DNA of 29,511 nt from a virus. Both the position numbers and the translations under genes were made by a program. Location: positions 1 to 29,511 of IMG/VR virus record IMGVR_UViG_3300044952_000617. The stretch is one strand, 5' to 3'. The notes beneath the pieces were generated by a model. It did not search any database and had not been told where the DNA came from. It saw nothing but the letters and a program-made list of their open reading frames with translations. Positions 23,601 to 29,511 of the stretch are shown piece by piece (positions within the stretch are counted from its first letter, which is position 1; each line of letters opens with the position of its first letter).

Positions 23601-26126
23601 AACAGTACTTCTGTGCATAAGTTTACTGGTAATACCGCTTATTTTACAGAAAATACTTACGGAGTCACTGACGTTACGAATCAATTTTACATTGATTCTG
23701 GTCAAAACGAAGATTTTCTCGACATCTCTAAACTCGTAAGAAAACCAAGATATGATACACTTGGAGCGAACGATATTCTTCTTGTTAAGTTCGATGCTTT
23801 TCAATCCTCGTCAGGCGCCAAGACAATTTCTTCATATACCATTAATGACAGCGCAAATCTAACTTCTCTTGTAAGCGATACAAGTATTAATACGATGGAG
23901 CTTCCTGAGTTTGAAGGACGCACAGGAATTTATTATGATGTACGAGATTGCGTAGATCTTCGTCCATCCGCCGCAAATACAATCAACTATGTGACTGATA
24001 TTTCTTCTGTCGCCTCCGGTGCAAACTCTACTTCGATTATCAATCCTACATTTCCTTCAAATTCGAATTACTTCTCGTCAGCCAGCGCATTTTTCCCCGT
24101 GCCTAATTCTACACTGTCTGCAAACGTAAGTTCTTATCTCGGAAGAATTGATCGAGTTATTATTAATTCGAATGGAGGGTTTGAAATAAGAAACGGAGAG
24201 CCGAGCATTTCTCCTGTTTTACCACCATCACAAGACAATTCTCTTACTCTTCAAATATACAATATTCCGCCGTATCCTTCTCTTCCAGAAGTTCTTTCGG
24301 CTGAGATGATTACTATCACAGATACAAAAGTGATGAGTGCTATTTCTGGGAAAAGAAAGAACGTTTATACTGTCAGGCCTTCTATTGATGCTTCTCAAAG
24401 AAATCGCATTCAACAGCGTCGCTATACAATGTCAGACATTGGTAGCCTCGATAGAAGAATTAAAGTTCTTGAGTATTACGTATCGTTTACTCTTGCAGAA
24501 GCACTGGCGAAAACAAGATTTATTCCGAGCAGTTTAAATGCAGCTCTCGAAAGATTTAAGTTTGGATTTTTCGTAGATCCATTTACTGACTATGCTTATA
24601 CAGACGTTGGAAATGCAGAATTTTATGCAAACATTAGAAACGATCAGCTTGGACCATTTGTAAAAGAGTTAAATCTTCAGTTTAAACCAGACGGCGATGG
24701 ACAAGAAGATGGTATTTTGACACTTCCATATAACGAGTTTGTGATTGGAGAACAAAGCGCAGCGACTGCTGGGCCTATTCCTATAGTTTTACCAACTCCT
24801 ACACCAACTCCTACACCAACTTCTACGACGACTTCTACGACGACTCCTACACCAACTCCTACGCCGACTCCTACACCAACTCCTACACCAACTCCTACGC
24901 CGACTCCTACAACAACAGGAGATGTGACTCTTACTGCTGTTACTCAAAGAGTAGAATCAACAGTAGAAAAAGAAAGAAGCACAAGTGTTTCGGATTCTGG
25001 TACAGTGTTCGAAGAATTCGTTTATCGATTCAGCAGTCTTCCTGGACCAGCAGAACTTTATGTAGTTGCCCGAGACAATACTGTTTCAGCAACTATTTAT
25101 CAAGCAGATTCAGAAAATGGACCTTGGGCAGCCACTCGAACTTCTACGACTGCAACTTCTATTAGCAGCGCTGATATCGCCAGACTCTATCAAATAAATC
25201 AACTCAATGATGGTCGAGGTGTCGAACACGTTGGAAACATAGAGCGCAAGTCATATCCGACAGGTATTGATTCTGGTACTTTCCTTGAAGATCAATTTAA
25301 GATCACATGGACACATGATCCTTCTGCAGGACAATATGTAAAGGTGAGAATATACAAGGGCAAGAAGCGCGGCGGATTGTTCGGTGGACAAGGCAAAACA
25401 GGAACTTACGGATATCTTCTGCAATATCCGACAGATTCTGTAACAACTTCGGTAATAACAGTATCGAATCCAAATACATTCGAGTTTACTGGTGCCGTAC
25501 ATGACGTAAATCCAAGTTTATTCACGATTAGCAATTCGATCAATTTTGATTATCTTTTCGATTATGGCGGATTTTCAGGATTTAATTATATTGCCGATTC
25601 TCAGAAGTTTATAATTTCTGTATCTGGTTTGAAACCTAATACAAATCATACGTTTACGTTTGATGAAGAAGATAAGACTTCGAAGTGTTCACAAGTAAGA
25701 ACTTCTACAACGAATACGACTGGACTTCGAAGCGATCAAGACGGCATCATGGTATTCGATTTTTATTATGATGCCGGCCTCGATGAAGCAGGAACTGACG
25801 CTGAAGCGCTAAATCGTATCATCTCTAATATTGCTGGGCAAAAACGTTTTGTAATTGAAAATAATGATGGAACTTCAAGAGCGGCGGGCGTAATTACTCT
25901 GACTTACTACTCGAATCTTCCTATTACAAATAACGATAATCTTAATATTGCTCCTTCAGCAACAGCTACTTCGGTTGCACAAGCTGATGCTACAACAAAT
26001 ACTCCGAATGGTGGCAATGCAATCCAATCGAGAGTTGATACATTTATTGATCCAAGCGGTACTTACAACGTGATCAGACTCGATTTTAATAACTTTGAAT
26101 CGCAACATAATTTTAATATACCATAA
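20640..26126 (+). CDS. DUF4815-type giant baseplate/fibre structural protein
   Basis: This 1828-aa protein opens with LETNLNVSPYFDDFDSKKDF and VLFQPGVAVQARELNQLQSI, then LQNQIEKFGDNVFKRGTIID, which I recognise as the DUF4815 family of phage structural proteins. Family sequence continues through GEGTIYQKGFFSRVASQFEI and INQDTVYNIIGRQLAARTYE. A gp7-type module is inserted near residues 923-997. A helical segment with RRIKVLEYYVSFTLAEALAK (about 1275) precedes a Pro-Thr linker at 1385-1426. After the linker come beta domains, among them FIISVSGLKPNTNHTFTFDE, and a final DFNNFESQHNFNIP. In this slot, after gp8, T4 has gp9 to gp12; no homolog of those is visible, so this protein may replace part of the gp9/gp10 fibre-connecting layer. 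That role is inference. TTGGAG lies nine bases before the ATG. Confidence 0.75.
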   Translation: MALETNLNVSPYFDDFDSKKDFYKVLFQPGVAVQARELNQLQSILQNQIEKFGDNVFKRGTIIDGCTITKHDKVPYIKINDLTTDGLQVDVTLYNNRYIRNSANVEAHIKKTTSGLQSRSPDLNTLFVNYISSGTNFETDSFAAGETLTVFDKSYPIFNIKVNDGASKFANNDSVVVMSALAVQNSTGGAAAAASFVAGSVIQNGVANAVIIEANITANSTALILKVRPEYSDLISANTIKFRFAAGEQIRNFTSGVSANVVSIIGSGAVGSITTDSLGKVTAVQVIGQGSGYYVEPHVTIANNSTTSTATATELGELELAAETFLATIQIANATSVPIGTGYGVTIGEGTIYQKGFFSRVASQFEIVNKYSNTGFDKSVGFYTNESIINSNQDQTLLDNATGTYNYAAPGADRLKLTPVISVLTKAEADANSEFLPIIEFADGRPYRINQDTVYNIIGRQLAARTYEESGNYVIDQFLTLTKDSGTFSDTASLVKMNIDPGKAYINGIRIETIDNYKQNMNKGTTKLNDSASQTRLGYGNYYEVDELVGSFNFDIGDQVDLYDTATNYISTGSNTITPSGTKIGTARLRTFAYDRGDVGNANAVYRMYLFDIKMNAGQNTKNARSIYYSVGNKAIADIVLSADQAILYDTFDSSLLFKLKNATSNVSNITYQYRTINTSETSNTAGYVVLNLTSGEYFPYTEELNTSEKRDLIVIPNGNFKSQTVATGTIATDNNTTSNVVGTGSLFTTQFSPGDYVFLANSTAGNTSSAQISSIANNTLMTLVTAPGKTYSGGSITLYYPQNIPISLTNKATKFANVDSSNSQVMTIYVGNNVANATSNVAASMPVSVVYNAQRNNVSSAAKTSNRGNYARIRIANNDSAGVRGPWPLGVSDAYRLRGVYKKDATVQDITFNVSTNIANSATANAFITVTNNPFANGDSLVYSNTAGVGVLGGLTNGTTYFAVFANTSGFALSATRGGANLTLTSNSTSVHKFTGNTAYFTENTYGVTDVTNQFYIDSGQNEDFLDISKLVRKPRYDTLGANDILLVKFDAFQSSSGAKTISSYTINDSANLTSLVSDTSINTMELPEFEGRTGIYYDVRDCVDLRPSAANTINYVTDISSVASGANSTSIINPTFPSNSNYFSSASAFFPVPNSTLSANVSSYLGRIDRVIINSNGGFEIRNGEPSISPVLPPSQDNSLTLQIYNIPPYPSLPEVLSAEMITITDTKVMSAISGKRKNVYTVRPSIDASQRNRIQQRRYTMSDIGSLDRRIKVLEYYVSFTLAEALAKTRFIPSSLNAALERFKFGFFVDPFTDYAYTDVGNAEFYANIRNDQLGPFVKELNLQFKPDGDGQEDGILTLPYNEFVIGEQSAATAGPIPIVLPTPTPTPTPTSTTTSTTTPTPTPTPTPTPTPTPTPTPTPTTTGDVTLTAVTQRVESTVEKERSTSVSDSGTVFEEFVYRFSSLPGPAELYVVARDNTVSATIYQADSENGPWAATRTSTTATSISSADIARLYQINQLNDGRGVEHVGNIERKSYPTGIDSGTFLEDQFKITWTHDPSAGQYVKVRIYKGKKRGGLFGGQGKTGTYGYLLQYPTDSVTTSVITVSNPNTFEFTGAVHDVNPSLFTISNSINFDYLFDYGGFSGFNYIADSQKFIISVSGLKPNTNHTFTFDEEDKTSKCSQVRTSTTNTTGLRSDQDGIMVFDFYYDAGLDEAGTDAEALNRIISNIAGQKRFVIENNDGTSRAAGVITLTYYSNLPITNNDNLNIAPSATATSVAQADATTNTPNGGNAIQSRVDTFIDPSGTYNVIRLDFNNFESQHNFNIP
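23410..23630 (+). repeat. gp7-type module inside the DUF4815 protein
   Basis: Residues about 923-997 read NAFITVTNNPFANGDSLVYS, then GGLTNGTTYFAVFANTSGFA and LSATRGGANLTLTSNSTS. Order and spacing match the gp7 modules at 15512 and 16061 (FANG-x-x-V-x-Y, GL-x-N, YANSTG, LS-T-GGAN). It is a single copy. Confidence 0.75.
24792..24917 (+). repeat. Pro-Thr linker repeat
   Basis: About ten Pro-Thr dipeptides on each side of a short Ser/Thr-rich stretch, built from a 12-base unit (CCAACTCCTACA and close variants such as CCGACTCCTACG). It encodes residues 1385-1426 of the DUF4815 protein and probably acts as an extended, flexible hinge. Such tracts are prone to slippage, so copy number may vary between isolates. 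Confidence 0.9.
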
Positions 26127-26145
26127 GATCAATGTAGCAGCAATA

Positions 26146-26153
26146 GATAAATA
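26146..26153 (+). promoter_or_regulatory. Late-promoter-like box before the 706-aa gene
   Basis: GATAAATA, one mismatch from TATAAATA, sits in the only sizeable gap of the distal region (26127-26175), 22 bases before the ATG at 26176. A Shine-Dalgarno (AGAGGA, 26165-26170) follows. Location in a true intergenic gap makes it more credible than other single-mismatch boxes. Confidence 0.55.
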
Positions 26154-26175
26154 ATAGAAATAAAAGAGGAAATGC

Positions 26176-28296
26176 ATGTCTGGCTTTAACTATATTCAAA
26201 CCTTTTACGTGAATCCGCAAACAGTAGCCAACGCTCCTGAAGTCATGCTTACATCTGTCGACGTATTCTTTAAAGCTAAGCCTGTGCGTGGAGCCACTGT
26301 TTCAGGTGCAGTCGCTCCGCCAGTTATCGCATGGATTTGCGAGGTAGAAAACGATTCTCCTTTTGAGACGCGCCAACTCCGAAATTCTATGACTCTTATT
26401 GAGTATGATTTGATTTCTACTTCTCAAGATGCTTCAGCAGCAACCGTAATCGGATTTAAAGATCCTGTTCGTTTGGCCACTGGAAAGTATTATGGTTTAG
26501 TTCTTCAATTTACTGATCCTGGTTTTGACGTATGGCAAAATGTCCTCGGTGATAGACTCGTAACCGACGGTCAAATTACGAATACTTTATCTGTAGGTTC
26601 AAGAGGAACACACGGCGGCAAGCTATATGTTCCTACGAATACTTCTGCTCATCGTTCGTTAAGCGACAGAGATCTCAAGTTTAAAGTGAAGGTAGCCAGA
26701 TATACTGCTAGCAGCATTACTATTAGTCTTGTAAATAAAGATTATGAATTCTTTACGATCGATAATACGAATACCGGTGCTTTCATCGGCGGAGAATATA
26801 TCTATCAAGACATCGCAAATGCGACTGGTACTGTCACAGTTTCAACAACGAGTTTAAATATAGTTGGCATCGGAACAACATTTACTAGTCTTTTGCCTGG
26901 TTCAAAAATTTTAGTTCAAAGCGGAGGCTCGAAACAAGTATTATCTGTTAATGCTATCACTGATGCTACGAATATGACAGTTGCAAGCTTGCCATCTTTT
27001 TCTGCTTCTGGAATAGGTTATAAAATTCCTCCGATCGCCGCAGCCTATAATATCGATTATCCAAAAAATAAGTTGGTTTTGGTCGACTCAACTGCAAATG
27101 CTACAAATAAATTTGCGGTGAGCGGTGGAAGAATTATAGGAGAGATATCAGGAGCAACTGCAAATATTGCTTCGATCGATAGCTATCCGGTTGATAACTT
27201 TAAACCTTCGTTCCTCATTGGTAATCCTTCTGGTTCTACGTTTACTCTCGACTATAAAATCGCCAACTCTGCAAATCAATTGTCTTCTACATCATCGAAT
27301 ATTAATCTTCTTCAAATCAATGATTCGACGGCCACAGGATTTATCTTATCGCGATCGGTCGAAGTTGATACTTCAAAGAGCTCGAATCTTTTCGGAGACA
27401 GAAGAAAATCGGTCGTCGCGAATTTAAATATTGCTGTGAGTAGTGCTGAGATCGATCGTTTTGCTGTTCCTTATGCAACGACTCGTGAACTTGACTTCTA
27501 CTTCTATCAAAATGATATTAACAACGTATACACCGAGACAAGAACAGTCGGACTGAGCAGTATTACTAATTATGACACAGAAACTGATGCAAACGGCCTA
27601 GCGAAATCGAAGTATATTTCAAAAGTTATTAAATTTGCTCAAGACAAGAGAGCAGAAGATATCGTAGTATATCTAACAGGATATCGTCCAGCTGGAACAG
27701 AAATCAAAGTTTATGCAAAAATTCATAACGCAGAAGACAGAGAATCATTTCAAAGCAAAGCTTGGAGTCCTCTTGTGCTAAAAGACAATATTGATTACTT
27801 TAGTTCAACAGATCCAAATGACCTTCGTGAATTTACATATGGATTTGATACAGCTCCTGAATTTCAAGTTGCTCTTGCAGGAACCGGTAAAATTACTCAC
27901 GGTTCGAATAGTATCACTACAACAAGTGATCATTCAGCGGCGTTAACTGCCGGAGATTTGATTCGAATCAAAGATCAAGACTTTGATAATCATGAAGTAT
28001 TTACAGTTTCGGCAGCAAATACTACTGCTATTAATACGTATCGCAATATTACGACTGCAAGTTTAGTATCCGCTGTTTCTCGTCCAACAAGATCAGATAT
28101 TGTTATCGATAAACTCAAATACAGAAACGTTGCCTGGAACAATGTTGAAAATGACAATACTGTAAGATATGTTAACTCTGAATATGTAACGTTTGACGAA
28201 TATACATCGATGCAAATCAAGATTGTTCTTCTTGCAACGCAATCTCATATCGTTCCGAAGGTAGAAGTGATTCAAGTCATCGGTGTTTCTGCGTGA
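26176..28296 (+). CDS. Virion structural protein (baseplate/fibre-associated)
   Basis: This 706-aa protein resembles conserved structural proteins found beside the baseplate genes in marine T4-like phages; I cannot give it a T4 name. The N-terminal MSGFNYIQTFYVNPQTVANA and MLTSVDVFFKAKPV begin a beta domain with SDRDLKFKVKVARY ending near residue 176. A short module at about 215-272 (GTVTVSTTSLNIVGIGTTFT) resembles ones in gp7 and the DUF4815 protein. A central conserved part follows: RELDFYFYQNDINNVYTETR, then GYRPAGTEIKVYAKIHNAED and SDPNDLREF-like sequence. The C-terminus (EYTSMQIKIVLLATQSHIVP) closes a beta sheet. I chose ATG 26176 over the out-of-frame ATG at 26172; AGAGGA is five bases upstream. 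The stop overlaps the next start (TGATG). Confidence 0.7.
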   Translation: MSGFNYIQTFYVNPQTVANAPEVMLTSVDVFFKAKPVRGATVSGAVAPPVIAWICEVENDSPFETRQLRNSMTLIEYDLISTSQDASAATVIGFKDPVRLATGKYYGLVLQFTDPGFDVWQNVLGDRLVTDGQITNTLSVGSRGTHGGKLYVPTNTSAHRSLSDRDLKFKVKVARYTASSITISLVNKDYEFFTIDNTNTGAFIGGEYIYQDIANATGTVTVSTTSLNIVGIGTTFTSLLPGSKILVQSGGSKQVLSVNAITDATNMTVASLPSFSASGIGYKIPPIAAAYNIDYPKNKLVLVDSTANATNKFAVSGGRIIGEISGATANIASIDSYPVDNFKPSFLIGNPSGSTFTLDYKIANSANQLSSTSSNINLLQINDSTATGFILSRSVEVDTSKSSNLFGDRRKSVVANLNIAVSSAEIDRFAVPYATTRELDFYFYQNDINNVYTETRTVGLSSITNYDTETDANGLAKSKYISKVIKFAQDKRAEDIVVYLTGYRPAGTEIKVYAKIHNAEDRESFQSKAWSPLVLKDNIDYFSSTDPNDLREFTYGFDTAPEFQVALAGTGKITHGSNSITTTSDHSAALTAGDLIRIKDQDFDNHEVFTVSAANTTAINTYRNITTASLVSAVSRPTRSDIVIDKLKYRNVAWNNVENDNTVRYVNSEYVTFDEYTSMQIKIVLLATQSHIVPKVEVIQVIGVSA

Positions 28297-28505
28297 TGTT
28301 AGTCAAGACTGAAACCGCAGGATTCATGAAAGATACTTCGACCGGGGCTTTCATAAATACAGATGATACGTCTTATGCAAAGTTTATGGCAGAAAGATCG
28401 AATGCCAAAAATAGTAAAGATCTATCAAATAGAATAAATGCCGTCGAAGACGATCTGAAAGAAATTAAAAATCTACTCTTACAAGTAGTGAATGGAAGAA
28501 ATTAA
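28296..28505 (+). CDS. Small coupled coiled-coil protein
   Basis: This 69-aa protein starts at the ATG overlapping the previous stop (TGATG). An in-frame GTG one codon earlier (28293) is less likely. The first half has a beta-like TETAGFMKDTSTGAFINTDD pattern. The second half (NRINAVEDDLKEIKNLLLQV) is a clear short heptad helix. Such a layout suits a small trimeric adaptor or fibre chaperone. The stop overlaps the fibre gene start (TAATG), so it is translationally tied to both neighbours. I recall similar small proteins at this position in other marine T4-like phages, but no function. Confidence 0.65.
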   Translation: MLVKTETAGFMKDTSTGAFINTDDTSYAKFMAERSNAKNSKDLSNRINAVEDDLKEIKNLLLQVVNGRN

Positions 28506-29511
28506 TGTCAAGACCAGTAGCTAACGTTGATGTTATTACCGACTCGTTTGAGATTTGGCTCCTTGAGACCAATGAACTTCTTCACGCGCTCTCGACAGAA
28601 ATCATCACAGCAAATACTACATATGCAAACACAGGTAACACCGCGTTTCCAAGAACAGCTCAGCTATACGGCACATTTGGTGCAAACAATTTAGTTGTAA
28701 AAGACTGGATGAAGGGCGGAAACGTAAACGGTGAGTTCGCGAATCTGATGATTAGCACGAACACAGTTTTAAGCAATACTACCGCGACTGAAATTCGACT
28801 TGAAGTCGCCAACGGTTCTTCAAACTCTTTCATGTGGCAGTATGGTTTACATGCCGGTTTGACTGGCGCAAATCTTGTCGCTAATACGACGAAGCTGACG
28901 ATTCAGTCGAACTCGACTACAAATACAACGGCAACTGCATTCGCAGTTGTTGCCGCGAATAGCACGAACACTGCTACAATGAATCCAATTAGCTTTAGCA
29001 CTGGATTGTTTGTAGCAAACACGATTCAGATTACATTGGGTGCGAATGTCACTGCCAATGCCACCAACGGTGGAACGATTCAGGTGACTGGATCGGGAGC
29101 AGTCGGTAATAGTGTATCAAATAGTAGTGGTCTATATGTAGGCAACACTGTTACAAATAGCCAAATCACGAGTGTTCGATTCTTTGCTGCAGAAGGTAGT
29201 AATACTGTACTCGCAAACAATCAGATTATCAGCATGGTGAATAGCACTTCGTCTGCGAATATTGATCCTATTAGTTTTAAAACAGGTATCTTTACTGCGA
29301 ATACCATTCAGATCTCGCTTGGAGCCAATGTCACCGCCAATGCTACCAACGGCGGAACGATTCAAGTAACAGGAACAAGTACGGTTGGTAACACCGTTGC
29401 AAATAGCACTGGTTTACATGTAGGTAATACTTTAAACTCTTCTCAAGTCACTTCGATTCGTTTCCTCGCATCAGAAGGTTCGAACACTACTCTTGCAAAT
29501 ACACGAATCAT
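28505..29511 (+). CDS. Repeat-rich tail fibre-like protein (3' end missing)
   Basis: The open frame begins at ATG 28505 inside the TAATG overlap and continues for 335 codons to the window edge without a stop. Residues 1-85 form a distinct head: MSRPVANVDVITDSFEIWLL, a helical ETNELLHALSTEI, then FPRTAQLYGTFGANNLVVKD. The remainder is rich in Asn, Thr, Ser and Ala, with regular beta-type sequence and a tandem repeat of 94 residues starting at about residue 160. The composition and repeats suit a trimeric fibre or other surface adhesin. It follows the baseplate genes, where T4-like phages carry fibre genes. The N-terminal head probably attaches to the baseplate. The receptor-binding end is beyond this window. 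Confidence 0.7.
   Translation, partial: MSRPVANVDVITDSFEIWLLETNELLHALSTEIITANTTYANTGNTAFPRTAQLYGTFGANNLVVKDWMKGGNVNGEFANLMISTNTVLSNTTATEIRLEVANGSSNSFMWQYGLHAGLTGANLVANTTKLTIQSNSTTNTTATAFAVVAANSTNTATMNPISFSTGLFVANTIQITLGANVTANATNGGTIQVTGSGAVGNSVSNSSGLYVGNTVTNSQITSVRFFAAEGSNTVLANNQIISMVNSTSSANIDPISFKTGIFTANTIQISLGANVTANATNGGTIQVTGTSTVGNTVANSTGLHVGNTLNSSQVTSIRFLASEGSNTTLANTRI
28982..29511 (+). repeat. 94-residue tandem repeat in the fibre-like gene
   Basis: The unit starting at 28982 (NPISFSTGLFVANTIQITLG) recurs at 29264 (DPISFKTGIFTANTIQISLG), offset 282 bases. Both contain ANVTANATNGGTIQVTG, then VGN, GL-VGNT and a S-x-VTS-x-RF strand. The second copy runs off the window. Protein identity is high; DNA changes are mainly at third codon positions. 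Confidence 0.85.

Noticed and set aside
24792-24917. Short direct repeats that could be mistaken for a CRISPR-like array
   Set aside because: The 12-base units have no spacers, stay in frame and encode a Pro-Thr linker.
26127-26175. Possible terminator after the 1828-aa gene
   Set aside because: No stem-loop followed by a T-run is visible on either strand in this gap.
28293-28295. GTG start for the 69-aa protein
   Set aside because: The ATG one codon later forms the TGATG overlap that matches the coupling style of the other junctions.
28352-28359. CATAAATA upstream of the fibre-like gene
   Set aside because: Within the small coupled gene, one mismatch and 145 bases from the fibre start; not enough support.

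Overview
This window comes from the virion-structure cluster of an A+T-rich T4-like myovirus (class Caudoviricetes). It carries recognisable counterparts of T4 gp4, gp5, gp6, gp7, gp8, gp25, gp26, gp27, gp48, gp53 and gp54. Genes are tightly packed, with TAATG or ATGA stop/start overlaps at many junctions, good Shine-Dalgarno sequences at several starts and perfect T4-type late promoter boxes (TATAAATA). There is no tRNA, rRNA, CRISPR array, insertion sequence or integrase, and no gene-free stretch above 300 bases. The length and modular decoration of the baseplate proteins resemble marine T4-like phages more than coliphage T4. The host cannot be read from the sequence.

Layout. Positions 1-3553 hold a minus-strand operon read from right to left: gp4 (head-completion nuclease family), a 199-aa protein tentatively assigned as gp2-like, a gp54-like tail-tube initiator with a long disordered N-terminal extension, and gp26 (baseplate/tail assembly factor). 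The end of gp26 carries a T_TTT_TTT heptamer, and the -1 frame stays open past its stop to the window edge, which looks like a programmed frameshift. Position 3559-3570 is a 12-bp perfect palindrome containing one late promoter box on each strand. It divides the minus operon from the plus operon.

From 3601 to the end everything is on the plus strand. The central baseplate comes first: gp48 tube cap, gp53 wedge, gp27-like hub, gp5-like spike without lysozyme, a 442-aa helical protein (tape-measure candidate) and a 195-aa unknown. A late promoter then precedes the wedge genes gp25, gp6, gp7 (2027 aa) and gp8 (810 aa), followed by a giant DUF4815-type protein (1828 aa). After another promoter-like box come a 706-aa structural protein, a 69-aa coupled protein and the start of a repeat-rich fibre-like protein that runs off the window.

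Together these genes would build the hub (gp27, gp5), six wedges (gp53, gp25, gp6, gp7, gp8), the tube start (gp48, gp54) and the outer adhesion layer, with gp4 and possibly gp2 finishing the head. The most notable points are the frameshift signal in gp26, the shared divergent promoter that may give a leaderless gp4 mRNA, and a family of roughly 80-100-aa beta modules that has multiplied inside gp7 and also appears in the DUF4815 protein.
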